A stretch of DNA of 64,000 nt from the NCBI RefSeq assembly GCF_964355755.1, contig NC_092675.1, positions 12,601,312-12,665,311 on the forward strand. The letters are read 5' to 3'. The notes under the pieces were generated by a model. That model was not told the DNA's origin and ran no database searches. It worked only from the letters and a program-made list of their open reading frames with translations. The translations under genes were made by a program, and so were the position numbers. Of the stretch, positions 44,702 through 58,828 are shown in pieces. Every line of letters begins with the position of its first letter. Within the stretch, counting starts at the first letter, position 1. The stretch comes from Antedon mediterranea (taxonomy: Eukaryota > Echinodermata > Crinoidea > Comatulida > Antedonidae).

Positions 44702-47700
44702 ACGTTTTAGACCATTTTGTTATTTTCGAAAAAAATTGTTAACATAAAAACACCAAAGTGCTTAGAATCACATTATAAACCGTTTTAGACCATTTTGAGC
44801 ATTTCGATAACAATTTTCACACAAAAACATCAAAGAGCACAAAATAGCTTAATATCGTATTTAAAAATGTTTTAGACCATTTTGAGCATTTAGATAAAAC
44901 TTTTTCACAAAAAACACCAAAGTGCTTAGAATAGCTTCAAATCGCATTTGGAGACGTTTTAGACCATTTTGTGATTTTTGAAAAAACTTGTTAACATAAA
45001 AACACCAAAGTGCTTAGAATAGCTTCAAATCACATTTGGAGACGTTTTAGACCATTTTGTGATTTTCGAAAAAACTTGTTAACATAAAAACACGAAAGTG
45101 CTTAGAATAGCTTCAAATCGCATTTGGAAACGTTTTAGACCATTTTGTGATTTTCGAAAAAACTTGTTAACATAAAAACACGAAAGTGCTTAGAATAGCT
45201 TCAAATCGCATTTGGAAACGTTTTAGACCATTTTGTGATTTTCGAAAAAAATTGTTAACATAAAAACACCAAAGTGTTTAGAATAGCTTCAAATCGCATT
45301 TGGAGACGTTTTAGACCAATTTGTGATTTTCGAAAAAACTTATCAACATAAAAACACCAAAGGGTTTAGAATAGCTTCAAATCGCATTTGGAGACGTTTT
45401 AGACCATTTTGTGATTTTCGAAAAAACTTGTTAACATAAAAACACGAAAGTGCTTAGAATAGCTTCAAATCGCATTTGGAAACGTTTTAGACCATTTTGT
45501 GATTTTCGAAAAAACTTGTTAACATAAAAACATGAAAGTGCTTAGAATAGCTTCAAATCGTATTTGGAGACGTTTTAGACCATTTTGTGATTTTCGAAAA
45601 AACTTGTTAACATAAAAACACCAAAGTGCTTAGAATAGCTTCAAATCGCATTTGGAGACGTTTTAGACCATTTTGTGCATTTCGATGAAACTTGGTTACA
45701 CAAAAACATCAAAGTGCTTAAAATCACATTATAAACCATTTTAGACCATTTTGAGCATTTCGATAACACTTTTCACACAAAAACATCAAAGAGCACAAAA
45801 TAAAACGTTTTAGACCATTTTGAGCATTTCGACAAAACTTTTTCACACAAAACACCAAAGTGCTTAGAATAGCTTCAAATCGCATTTGGAAACGTTTTAG
45901 ACCATTTTGTGATTTTCGAAAAAAATTGTTAACATAAAAACACCAAAGTGCTTAGAATCACATTATAAACCGTTTTAGACCATTTTGAGCATTTCGATAA
46001 CAATTTTCACACAAAAACATCAAAGAGCACAAAATAGCTTAATATCGTATTTAAAAATGTTTTAGACCATTTTGAGCATTTGGATAAAACTTTTTCACAC
46101 AAAACACCAAAGTGCTTAGAATAGCTTCAAATCGCATTTGGAGACGTTTTAGACCATTTTGTGATTTTTGAAAAAAATTGTTAACATAAAAACACCAAAG
46201 TGCTTAGAATAGCTTCAAATCACATTTGGAGACGTTTTAGACCATTTTGTGATATTCGAAAAAACTTGTTAACATAAAAACACGAAAGTGCTTAGAATAG
46301 CTTCAAATCGCATTTGGAAACGTTTTAGACAATTTTGTGATTTTCGAAAAAACTTGTTAACATAAAAACACCAAAGTGCTTAGAATAGCTTCAAATCGCA
46401 TTTGGAAACGTTTTAGACCATTTTGTTATTTTCAAAAAAAATTGTTAACATAAAAACACCAAAGTGCTTAGAATCACATTATAAACCGTTTTAGACCATT
46501 TTGAGCATTTCGATAACAATTTTCACACAAAAACATCAAAGAGCACAACATAGCTTAATATCGTATTTAAAAATGTTTTAGACCATTTTGAGCATTTAGA
46601 TAAAACTTTTTCACACAAAACACCAAAGTGCTTAGAATAGCTTCAAATCGCATTTGGAGACGTTTTAGACCATTTTGTGATTTTTGAAAAAACTTGTTAA
46701 CATAAAAACACCAAAGTGCTTAGAATAGCTTCAAATCACATTTGGAGACGTTTTAGACCATTTTGTGATTTTCGAAAAAACTTGTTAACATAAAAACACG
46801 AAAGTGCTTAGAATAGCTTCAAATCGCATTTGGAAACGTTTTAGACCATTTTGTGATTTTCGAAAAAACTTGTTAACATAAAAACACGAAAGTGCTTAGA
46901 ATAGCTTCAAATCGCATTTGGAAACGTTTTAGACCATTTTGTGATTTTCGAAAAAAATTGTTAACATAAAAACACCAAAGTGTTTAGAATAGCTTCAAAT
47001 CGCATTTGGAGACGTTTTAGACCAATTTGTGATTTTCGAAAAAACTTATCAACATAAAAACACCAAAGGGTTTAGAATAGCTTCAAATCGCATTTGGAGA
47101 CGTTTTAGACCATTTTGTGATTTTCGAAAAAACTTGTTAACATAAAAACACGAAAGTGCTTAGAATAGCTTCAAATCGCATTTGGAAACGTTTTAGACAA
47201 TTTTGTGATTTTCGAAAAAACTTGTTAACATAAAAACATGAAAGTGCTTAGAATAGCTTCAAATCGTATTTGGAGACGTTTTAGACCATTTTGTGATTTT
47301 CGAAAAAACTTGTTAACATAAAAACACCAAAGTGCTTAGAAAAGCTTCAAATCGCATTTGGAGACGTTTTAGACCATTTTGTGCATTTCGATGAAACTTG
47401 GTTACACAAAAACATCAAAGTGCTTAAAATCACATTATAAACCATTTTAGACCATTTTGAGCATTTCGATAACACTTTTCACACAAAAACATCAAAGAGC
47501 ACAAAATAGCTTAATATCGTATTTAAAAACGTTTTAGACCATTTTGAGCATTTCGACAAAACTTTTTCACACAAAACACCAAAGTGCTTAGAATAGCTTC
47601 AAATCGCATTTGGAGACGTTTTAGACCATTTTGTGATTTTCGAAAAAACTTGTTAACATAAAAACATCAAAGTGTACAGAATAACTTCAAATCGCATTTG

Positions 47701-50700
47701 GAGACCGTTTTAGGCCAATTTGTGATTTTCGAAAAAACTTGTTAACCTAAAAATACCAAAGTGTTTAGAATAGCTTCAAATCGCATTTGGAGACGTTTTA
47801 GACCATTTTGTGATTTTCGAAAAAACTTGTTAACATAAAAACACCAAAGTGCTTCAAATCGCATTTGGAGACATTTTAGACCAATTTGTGATTTTTGAAA
47901 AAACTTGTTAACATAAAAACACCAAAGTGCTTACAATAGCTTCAAATCGTATTTGGAGACGTTTTAGACCATTTTGTGATTTTCGAAAAAACTTGTTAAC
48001 ATAAAAACACCAAAGTACTTAGAATAGCTTCAAATCGCATTTGGAGACGTTTTAGACCATTTTATGCATTTCGATGAAACTTGGATACACAAAAACATCA
48101 AAGTGCTTAAAATCACATTATAATCCGTTTTAGACTATTTTGAGCATTTCGATAACACTTTTCACACAAAAACATCAAAGAGCACAAAATAGCTTAATAT
48201 CGTATTTAAAAACGTTTTAGACCATTTTGAGCATTTCGACAAAACTTTTTCACACAAAACACCAAAGTGCTTAGAATAGCTTCAAATCGCATTTGGAGAC
48301 GTTTTAGACCATTTTGTGATTTTCGAAAAAAATTGTTAACATAAAAACATCAAAGTGAACAGAATAGCTTCAAATCGCATTTGGAGACATTTTAGACCAA
48401 TTTGTGATTTTCGAAAAAACTTGTCAACATAAAAACACCAAAGTGTTTAGAATAGCTTCAAATCGCATTTGGAGACGTGTTAGACCAATTTGTGATTTTC
48501 GAAAAAACTTATCAACATAAAAACACCAAAGGGTTTAGAATATCTTCAAATCGCATTTGGAGACGTTTTAGACCATTTTGTGATTTTCGAAAAAACTTGT
48601 TAACATAAAAACACCAAAGTGCTTAGAAAAGCTTCAAATCGCATTTGGAGACGTTTTAGACCATTTTGTGATTTTCAAAAAAAATTGTTAACATAAAAAC
48701 ACCAAAGTGCATAGAATCACATTATAAACCGTTTTAGACCATTTAGAGCATTTCGATAACAATTTTCACACAAAAACATCAATGAGCACAAAATAGCTTA
48801 ATATCGTATTTAAAAATGTTTTAGACCATTTTGAGCATTTAGACAAAACTTTTTCACACAAAACACCAAAGTGCTTAGAATAGCTTCAAATCGCATTTGG
48901 AGACGTTTTAGACAATTTTGTGATTTTCGAAAAAACTTGGTTACACAAAAACATCAAAGTGCTTAAAATCACATTATAAACCGTTTTAGACCATTTTGAG
49001 CATTTCGATAACACTTTTCACACAAAAACATCATAGAGCACAAAATAGCTTAATATCGTATTTAAAAACGTTTTAGACCATTTTGAGCATTTCGACAAAA
49101 CTTGTTAACATAAAAACACCAAAGTGCTTAGAATGGCTTCAATCGCATTTGGAGACGCTTTAGACCATTTTGTGATTTTCGAAAAAAATTGTTAACATAA
49201 AAACACCAACGTGCTTAGAATCACATTATAAACCGTTTTAGACCATTTTGAGCATTTCGATAACAATTTTCACACAAAAACATCAAAGAGCACAAAATAG
49301 CTTAATATCGTATTTAAAAATGTTTTAGACCATTTTGAGCATTTAGAAAAAACTTTTTCACACAAAACACCAAAGTGCTTAGAATAGCTTCAAATCGTAT
49401 TTGGAGACGTTTTAGACCATTTTGAGATTTTCGAAAAAACTTGGTTACACAAAAACATCAAAGTGCTTAAAATCACATTATAAACCGTTTTAGACCATTT
49501 TGAGCATTTCGATAACACTTTTCACACAAAAACATCAAAGAGCACAAAATAGCTTAATATCGTATTTAAAAACGTTTTAGACCATTTTGAGCATTTCGAC
49601 AAAACTTTTTCACACAAAACACCAAAGTGCTTAGAATAGCTTCAAATCGCATTTGGAGACGTTTTAGACCAATTTGTGCATTTCGATGAAACTTGGTTAC
49701 ACAAAAACATCAAAGTGCTTAAAATCACATTATAAATCGTTTTAGACCATTTTGAGCATTTCGATAAACACTTTTCACACAAAAACATCAAAGAGCACAA
49801 AATAGCTTAATATCTTATTTAAAAACGTTTTAGACCATTTTGAGCATTTAGACAAAACTTTTTCACACAAAACACCAAAGTGCTTAGAATAGCTTCAAAT
49901 CGCATTTGGAGACGTTTTAGACCATTTTGTGATTTTCAAAAAAACTTGTTAACATAAAAACACCAAAGTGCTTAGAATAGCTTCAAATCGCATTTGGAGA
50001 CATTTTAGACCAATTTGTGATTTTCGAAAAAAACTTGTCAACATAAAAACACCAAAGTGTTTAGAATAGCTTCAAATCGCATTTGGAGACGTTTTAGACC
50101 AATTTGTGATTTTCGAAAAAACTTATCAACATAAAAACACCAAAGGGTTTAGAATAGCTTCAAATCGCATTTTGAGACGTTTTAGACCATTTTTGTGATT
50201 TTCGAAAAAACTTGTTAACATAAAAACACGAAAGTGCTTAGAATAGCTTCAAATCGCATTTGGAAACGTTTTATTCCATTTTGTGATTTTCGAAAAAAAT
50301 TGTTAACATAAAAACACCAAAGTGCTTAGAATCCCATTATAAACCGTTTTAGACCATTTTGAGCATTTCGATAACAATTTTCACACAAAAACATCAAAGA
50401 GCACAAAATAGCTTAATATCGTATTTAAAAATGTTTTAGACCATTTTGAGCATTTAGATAAAACTTTTTCACACAAAACACCAAAGTGCTTAGAATAGCT
50501 TCAAATCGCATTTGGAGACGTTTTAGACCATTTTGTGATTTTTGAAAAAACTTGTTAACATAAAAACACCAAAGTGCTTAGAATAGCTTCAAATCACATT
50601 TGGAGACGTTTTAGACCATTTTGTGATTTTCGAAAAAACTTGTTAACATAAAAACACGAAAGTGCTTAGAATAGCTTCAAATCGCATTTGGAAACGTTTT

Positions 50701-51799
50701 AGACCATTTAGTGATTTTCGAAAAAAATTGTTAACATAAAAACACCAAAGTGTTTAGAATAGCTTCAAATCGCATTTGGAGACGTTTTAGACCAATTTGT
50801 GATTTTCGAAAAAACTTATCAACATAAAAACACCAAAGGGTTTAGAATAGCTTCAAATCGCATTTGGAGACGTTTTAGACCATTTTGTGATTTTCGAAAA
50901 AACTTGTTAACATAAAAACACGAAAGTGCTTAGAATAGCTTCAAATCGCATTTGGAAACGTTTTAGACCATTTTGTGATTTTCGAAAAAACTTGTTAACA
51001 TAAAAACATGAAAGTGCTTAGAATAGCTTCAAATCGTATTTGGAGACGTTTTAGACCATTTTGTGATTTTCGAAAAAACTTGTTAACATAAAAACACCAA
51101 TGTGCTTAGAATAGCTTCAAATCGCATTTGGAGACGTTTTAGACCATTTTGTGCATTTCGATGAAACTTGGTTACACAAAAATATCAAAGTGCTTAAAAT
51201 CACATTATAAACCATTTTAGACCATTTTGAGCATTTCGATAACACTTTTCACACAAAAACATCAAAGAGCACAAAATAGCTTAATATCGTATTTAAAAAC
51301 GTTTTAGACCATTTTGAGCATTTCGACAAAACTTTTTCACACAAAACACCAAAGTCCTTAGAATAGGTTCAAATCGCATTTGGAGACGTTTTAGACCATT
51401 TTGTGATTTTCGAAAAAAATTGTTAACATAAAAACATCAAAGTGTACAGAATAGCTTCAAATCGCATTTGGAGACCGTTTTAGGCCAATTTGTGATTTTC
51501 GAAAAAACTTGTTAACCTAAAAATACCAAAGTGTTTAGAATAGCTTCAAATCGCATTTGGAGACGTTTTAGACCATTTTGTGATTTTCGAAAAAACTTGT
51601 TAACATAAAAACACCAAAGTGCTTAGAATAGCTTCAAATCGCATTTGGAGACATTTTAGACCAATTTGTGATTTTCGAAAAAACTTATCAACATAAAAAC
51701 ACCAAAGGGTTTAGAATATCTTCAAATCGCATTTGGAGACGTTTTAGACCATTTTGTGATTTTCGAAAAAACTTGCTAACATAAAAACACCAAAGTGCT

Positions 51800-54700
51800 T
51801 AGAATAGCTTCAAATCGCATTTGGAGACGTTTTAGACCAATTTGTGATTTTCGAAAAAACTTATCAACATAAAAACACCAAAGGGTTTAGAATAGCTTCA
51901 AATCGCATTTGGAGACGTTTTAGACCATTTTGTGATTTTGAAAAAACTTGTTAACATAAAAACACCAAAGTGCTTAGAATAGCTTCAAATCGCATTTGGA
52001 GACGTTTTAGACCATTTTGTGATTTTCGAAAAAACTTGTTAACATAAAAACACCAAAGTGCTTAGAATAGCTTCAAATCGTATTTGGAGACGTTTTAGAC
52101 CATTTTGAGATTTTCGAAAAAACTTGGTTACACAAAAACATCAAAGTGCTTAAAATCACATTATAAACCGTTTTAGACCATTTTGAGCATTTCGATAACA
52201 CTTTTCACACAAAAACATCAAAGAGCACAAAATAGCTTAATATCGTATTTAAAAACGTTTTAGACCATTTTGAGCATTTCGACAAAACTTTTTTAAACAA
52301 AACACCAAAGTGCTTAGAATAGCTTCAAATCGCATTTGGAGACGTTTTAGACCAATTTGTGATTTTTGAAAAAACTTGTTAACATAAAAACACCAAAGTG
52401 CTTAGAATAGCTTCAAATCACATTTGGAGACGTTTTAGACCATTTTGTGATTTTCGAAAAAACTTGTTAACAAAAAAACACGAAAGTGCTTAGAATAGCT
52501 TCAAATCGCCTTTGGAAACGTTTTAGACCATTTTGTGATTTTCGAAAAAACTTGTTAACATAAAAACACGAAAGTGCTTAGAATCACATTATAAACCGTT
52601 TTAGACCATTTTGAGCATTTCGATAACAATTTTCACACAAAAACATCAAAGAGCACAAAATAGCTTAATATCGTATTTAAAAATGTTTTAGACCATTTTG
52701 AGCATTTAGATAAAACTTTTTCACACAAAACACCAAAGTGCTTAGAATAGCTTCAAATCGCATTTGGAGACGTTTTAGACCAATTTGTGATTTTTGAAAA
52801 AACTTGTTAACATAAAAACACCAAAGTGCTTAGAATAGCTTCAAATCACATTTGGAGACGTTTTAGACCATTTTGTGATTTTGAACAAACTTGTTAACAT
52901 AAAAACACCAAAGTGCTTAGAATAGCTTCAAATCGCATTTGGAGACGTTTTAGACCATTTTGTGATTTTCGAAAAAACTTGTTAACATAAAAACACCAAA
53001 GTGCTTAGAATAGCTTCAAATCGTATTTGGAGACGTTTTAGACCATTTTGAGATTTTCGAAAAAACTTGGTTACACAAAAACATCAAAGTGCTTAAAATC
53101 ACATTATAAACCGTTTTAGACCATTTTGAGCATTTCGATAACACTTTTCACACAAAAACATCAAAGAGCACAAAATAGCTTAATATCGTATTTAAAAACG
53201 TTTTAGACCATTTTGAGCATTTCGACAAAACTTTTTCACACAAAACACCAAAGTGCTTAGAATAGCTTCAAATCGCATTTGGAGACGTTTTAGACCAATT
53301 TGTGCATTTCGATGAAACTTGATTACACAAAAACATCAAAGTGCTTAAAATCACATTATAAACCGTTTTAGACCATTTTGAGCATTTCGATAACACTTTT
53401 CACACAAAAACATCAAAGAGCACAAAATAGTTTAATATCGTATTTAAAAACGTTTAGACCATTTTGAGCATTTAGACAAAACTTTTTCACACAAAACACC
53501 AAAGTGCTTAGAATAGCTTCAAATAACATTTGGAGACGTTTTAGACCATTTTGTGCATTTCGATGAAACTTGGTTACACAAAAACATCAAAGTGCTTAAA
53601 ATCACATTATAAATCGTTTTAGACCATTTTGAGCATTTCGACAAAACTTTTTCACACAAAATATCAAAGGGCTTAGAATAGCTTCAAATCGCATTTGGAG
53701 ACGTTTTAGACCATTTTGTGATTTTCGAAAAAACTTTTTAACATAAAAACACCAAAGTGCTTAGAATAGCTTCAAATCACATTTGGAGACGTTTTAGACC
53801 ATTTTGTGATTTTCGAAAAAACTTGTTAACATAAAAACACGAAAGTGCTTAGAATAGCTTCAAATCGCATTTGGAAACGTTTTAGACCATTTTGTGATTT
53901 TCGAAAAAAATTGTTAACATAAAAACACCAAAGTGCTTAGAATCACATTATAAACCGTTTTAGACCATTTTGAGCATTTCGATAACAATTTTCACACAAA
54001 AACATCAAAGAGCACAAAATAGCTTAATATCGTATTTAAAAATGTTTTAGACCATTTTGAGCATTTAGATAAAACTTTTTCACACAAAACACCAAAGTGC
54101 TTAGAATAGCTTCAAATCGCATTTGGAGACGTTTTAGACCATTTTGTGATTTTCGAAAAAACTTTTTAACATAAAAACACCAAAGTGCTTAGAATAGCTT
54201 CAAATCACATTTGGAGTCGTTTTAGACCATTTTGTGATTTTCGAAAAAACTTGTTTACATAAAAACACGAAAGTGCTTAGAATAGCTTCAAATCGCATTT
54301 GGAAACGTTTTAGACCATTTTGTGATTTTCGAAAAAAATTGTTAACATAAAAACACCAAAGTGCTTAGAATCACATTATAAACCGTTTTAGACCATTTTG
54401 AGCATTTCGATAACAATTTTCACACAAAAACATCAAAGAGCACAAAATAGCTTAATATCGTATTTAAAAATGTTTTAGACCATTTTGAGCATTTAGATAA
54501 AACTTTTTCACACAAAACACCAAAGTGCTTAGAATAGCTTCAAATCGCATTTGGAGACGTTTTAGACCATTTTGTGATTTTTGAAAAAACTTGTTAACAT
54601 AAAAACACCAAAGTGCTTAGAATAGCTTCAAATCACATTTGGAGACGTTTTAGACCATTTTGTGATTTTCGAAAAAACTTGTTAACATAAAAACACGAAA

Positions 54701-57446
54701 GTGCTTAGAATAGCTTCAAATCGCATTTGGAAACGTTTTAGACCATTTTGTGATTTTCGAAAAAACTTGTTAACATAAAAACACGAAAGTGCTTAGAATA
54801 GCTTCAAATCGCATTTGGAGACGTTTTAGACCAATTTGTGATTTTCGAAAAAACTTATCAACATAAAAACACCAAAGGGTTTAGAATAGCTTCAAATCGC
54901 ATTTGGAGACGTTTTAGACCATTTTGTGATTTTGAAAAAACTTGTTAACATAAAAACACCAAAGTGCTTAGAATAGCTTCAAATCGCATTTGGAGACGTT
55001 TTAGACCATTTTGTGATTTTCGAAAAAACTTGTTAACATAAAAACACCAAAGTGCTTAGAATAGCTTCAAATCGTATTTGGAGACGTTTTAGACCATTTT
55101 GAGATTTTCGAAAAAACTTGGTTACACAAAAACATCAAAGTGCTTAAAATCACATTATAAACCGTTTTAGACCATTTTGAGCATTTCGATAACACTTTTC
55201 ACACAAAAACATCTAAGAGCACAAAATAGCTTAATATCGTATTTAAAAACGTTTTAGACCATTTTGAGCATTTCGACAAAACTTTTTCAAACAAAACTCC
55301 AAAGTGCTTAGAATAGCTTCAAATCGCATTTGGAGACGTTTTAGACCAATTTGTGATTTTCGAAAAAACTTGTTAACATAAAAACACCAAAGTGCTTAGA
55401 ATAGCTTCAAATCACATTTGGAGACGTTTTAGACCATTTTGTGATTTTCGAAAAAACTTGTTAACAAAAAAACACGAAAGTGCTTAGAATAGCTTCAAAT
55501 CGCCTTTGGAAACGTTTTAGACCATTTTGTGATTTTCGAAAAAACTTGTTAACATAAAAACACGAAAGTGCTTAGAATCACATTATAAACCGTTTTAGAC
55601 CATTTTGAGCATTTCGATAACAATTTTCACACAAAAACATCAAAGAGCACAAAATAGCTTAATATCGTATTTAAAAATGTTTTAGACCATTTTGAGCATT
55701 TAGATAAAACTTTTTCACACAAAACACCAAAGTGCTTAGAATAGCTTCAAATCGCATTTGGAGACGTTTTAGACCAATTTGTGATTTTTGAAAAAACTTG
55801 TTAACATAAAAACACCAAAGTGCTTAGAATAGCTTCAAATCACATTTGGAGACGTTTTAGACCATTTTGTGATTTTGAACAAACTTGTTAACATAAAAAC
55901 ACCAAAGTGCTTAGAATAGCTTCAAATCGCATTTGGAGACGTTTTAGACCATTTTGTGATTTTCGAAAAAACTTGTTAACATAAAAACACCAAAGTGCTT
56001 AGAATAGCTTCAAATCGTATTTGGAGACGTTTTAGACCATTTTGAGATTTTCGAAAAAACTTGGTTACACAAAAACATCAAAGTGCTTAAAATCACATTA
56101 TAAACCGTTTTAGACCATTTTGAGCATTTCGATAACACTTTTCACACAAAAACATCAAAGAGCACAAAATAGCTTAATATCGTATTTAAAAACGTTATAG
56201 ACCATTTTGAGCATTTCGACAAAACTTTTTCACACAAAACACCAAAGTGCTTAGAATAGCTTCAAATCGCATTTGGAGACGTTTTAGACCAATTTGTGCA
56301 TTTCGATGAAACTTGATTACACAAAAACATCAAAGTGCTTAAAATCACATTATAAACCGTTTTAGACCATTTTGAGCATTTCGATAACACTTTTCACACA
56401 AAAACATCAAAGAGCACAAAATAGTTTAATATCGTATTTAAAAACGTTTTAGACCATTTTGAGCATTTAGACAAAACTTTTTCACACAAAACACCAAAGT
56501 GCTTAGAATAGCTTCAAATAACATTTGGAGACGTTTTAGACCATTTTGTGCATTTCGATGAAACTTGGTTACACAAAAACATCAAAGTGCTTAAAATCAC
56601 ATTATAAATCGTTTTAGACCATTTTGAGCATTTCGACAAAACTTTTTCACACAAAATATCAAAGGGCTTAGAATAGCTTCAAATCGCATTTGGAGACGTT
56701 TTAGACCATTTTGTGATTTTCGAAAAAACTTTTTAACATAAAAACACCAAAGTGCTTAGAATAGCTTCAAATCACATTTGGAGACGTTTTAGACCATTTT
56801 GTGATTTTCGAAAAAACTTGTTAACATAAAAACACGAAAGTGCTTAGAATAGCTTCAAATCGCATTTGGAAACGTTTTAGACCATTTTGTGATTTTCGAA
56901 AAAAATTGTTAACATAAAAACACCAAAGTGCTTAGAATCACATTATAAACCGTTTTAGACCATTTTGAGCATTTCGATAACAATTTTCACACAAAAACAT
57001 CAAAGAGCACAAAATAGCTTAATATCGTATTTAAAAATGTTTTAGACCATTTTGAGCATTTAGATAAAACTTTTTCACACAAAACACCAAAGTGCTTAGA
57101 ATAGCTTCAAATCGCATTTGGAGACGTTTTAGACCATTTTGTGATTTTCGAAAAAACTTTTTAACATAAAAACACCAAAGTGCTTAGAATAGCTTCAAAT
57201 CACATTTGGAGACGTTTTAGACCATTTTGTGATTTTCGAAAAAACTTGTTTACATAAAAACACGAAAGTGCTTAGAATAGCTTCAAATCGCATTTGGAAA
57301 CGTTTTAGACCATTTTGTGATTTTCGAAAAAAATTGTTAACATAAAAACACCAAAGTGCTTAGAATCACATTATAAACCGTTTTAGACCATTTTGAGCAT
57401 TTCGATAACAATTTTCACACAAAAACATCAAAGAGCACAAAATAGC
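51800..57446. repeat. About 2995-bp higher-order repeat, two copies
   Basis: Markers recur 2994-2995 bp apart: CTTATCAAC (51860 and 54855), the GATTTTGAAAAAAC variant (51933 and 54928), CGCCTTTGGAAACG (52508 and 55502), AAATAACATTTGG (53521 and 56516) and AAAATATC (53658 and 56653). A 1-bp deletion (CGTTTAGACC near 53451) accounts for the shift. The second copy is broken by the TTAA element at 57451 and continues beyond it. Confidence 0.85.
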
Positions 57447-57450
57447 TTAA
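57447..57450. repeat. Target site duplication TTAA (left)
   Basis: TTAA of the satellite monomer, repeated at 58825-58828. It defines the insertion edges. Confidence 0.85.
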
Positions 57451-57665
57451 AGTGGAGCTACACTCAGACTTTCTCAGCTTATATTATGTTTAAGTATGTT
57501 TAATTGAAAGTGATTACATAAAAAAAACAGAGAAAACACGGAAATATTTTTCAAAAACCCATTTCTAAAAAATCGGTTAGAAAATAGTGTCTTTTAATAC
57601 ATTACACTTTTTCAGTAACTTAGGGGTTATTAGTTTACAATACGTCGCGAAACGCGTTACACTTA

Positions 57666-57687
57666 GCGACTGACGCGTTTTAGTCGC
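57666..57687. repeat. Small inverted repeat in the TTAA element
   Basis: GCGACT at 57666-57671 is complementary to AGTCGC at 57682-57687, around a 10-bp spacer containing GACGCG. It is GC-rich against an AT-rich setting. Meaning unknown. Confidence 0.5.
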
Positions 57688-58094
57688 CGGTGAACTGTCT
57701 CCCCTTTGATAAATTATGTGTCGAAAAATGGGGAATAAATTTTATACACACAATTAATACGATTTGTTTAGGCCTAAGTAATATTTCCGATAAAAATGTC
57801 AGTATAATTTACATGTATAACCTCATGATTTGCAATGTACAACAACAGCATAATTAATCTTATCAGATTGCTTATTAACTTTAAGCTAGGCCTAGCTAAG
57901 CCGTCTCTGCTCAGCCTAGCTAGCCTTGAATTTTTGTCTAAGCCTATGGCATTCATGGGTTTGAAAATGCTTGGTCGTTTCGCCCCATTTATCGTTCCTG
58001 GGTTTTCTCGCACATTCACAAGAATTGTGAAACACAAAATCCCATACAGAACAAGAGTAGAAAAGCGATGACCGATGTGGAAGCTTAGGCCTGA

Positions 58095-58113
58095 CTGAAA
58101 AGCAACTTTTCAG
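58095..58113. repeat. Perfect 8-bp hairpin in the TTAA element
   Basis: CTGAAAAG, loop CAA, CTTTTCAG, with a short outer GCCTG/CAGGC alternative. A compact stem-loop of unknown role in the middle of the element. Confidence 0.6.
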
Positions 58114-58824
58114 GCACCCTATCATGGCCCATGGGTAGGCCGAAGTTGGGTGTCAACAGAACAAACTTCACTGCTGTCAGCCTAGCTAGAGGCCAAACAG
58201 CATCGGTACATACCTACACTCTAGTAGGCCTAGGCCTAGCTTTATTGAATATATAGCCACGTCTTTCTCAAATCTCGTTAAATTTGACATTTTAGTAATA
58301 GTCTCATAATCACATTATTACACTGTGAAACATGATAGGGTCACATTCAGAATGTTTCAATATACTTTTCGCCCGTCAAAAATAACATCGCGACAAAATA
58401 ACAGATCGCCAGCTCTGCAGTAGTGTGATTGTAAAAATTGTCACGTGATCAGACTCCCTAGCAAAATAAAAAACCCAATTGGACCCGAACGGGGGAAAGT
58501 GTCTATTTACGCAAAATTGCGCAATGTATACGCGATAAAAATACAAGAAATAGAAAGATCTGGAAAAATTACATAAAAAAACTTTTTAAATTTTTTTTTT
58601 AGTGAAGAATTTAATTTTTTAGGATTATTCAAATATACCCCCCTTTTGCATGTAAAAGAATAGGAAATTACAAGGTATCCCCCCAAAACTCAAAAAGGCG
58701 TGATTTTCAAGAAAATCGTACTCATTGAAAAAAATTTCAAAAAAATATGAAGTATGAGGGATGATATTTTTAAATAATAGTTGAAATGTATGAAAAATAG
58801 TAATTTTCTGGGTGGAGCTCCACT

Positions 58825-58828
58825 TTAA
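58825..58828. repeat. Target site duplication TTAA (right)
   Basis: Second copy of the TTAA target. The satellite resumes with TATCGTATTTAAAAATG. Confidence 0.85.

Larger units (their letters stand above)
15159..57450. repeat. Satellite DNA block B (42 kb)
   Basis: The same satellite as the left block, resuming in the monomer the retrotransposon interrupted (right flank GTGATTTTTGAAAAAACTTG). It holds many monomer variants arranged in nested higher-order repeats, some listed separately. Recurrent variant monomers serve as markers: the CTTATCAACATAAAAACAC type followed by AAAGGGTTTAG, the GAACATTTTGTGTTTTTCG type, and the AAATATC or AAATACC variant followed by AAAGGGC. Minus-strand open frames such as 15562-15765 and 29453-29656 are read-through of monomers, not genes. 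No host gene, tRNA or other insertion was found in this stretch. It ends at the TTAA where the next element sits. Confidence 0.97.
57451..58824. mobile_element. Non-autonomous TTAA-flanked DNA transposon (piggyBac-type)
   Basis: A 1374-bp insertion in a satellite monomer. The target TTAA is present at both sides (57447-57450 and 58825-58828), and removing the element and one TTAA restores the normal monomer AGCTTAATATCG. Ends are inverted: AGTGGAGCTACACTCAGA on the left and the complement of AGTGGAGCTCCACCCAGA on the right, 16 of 18 positions equal. The right end is itself palindromic (GTGGAGCTCCAC). A TTAA duplication is the hallmark of piggyBac-type transposition, though the ends do not start with the CC usual there. 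No transposase-like frame exists; the longest open frames (under 90 codons) have no family signature. The interior holds many AGGCCT words and small hairpins. Confidence 0.82.

Noticed and set aside
57774-58125. Three overlapping short open frames in the TTAA element, plus another at 58625-58888
   Set aside because: Short, overlapping on both strands, no family motifs. The last one runs into satellite sequence beyond the element.
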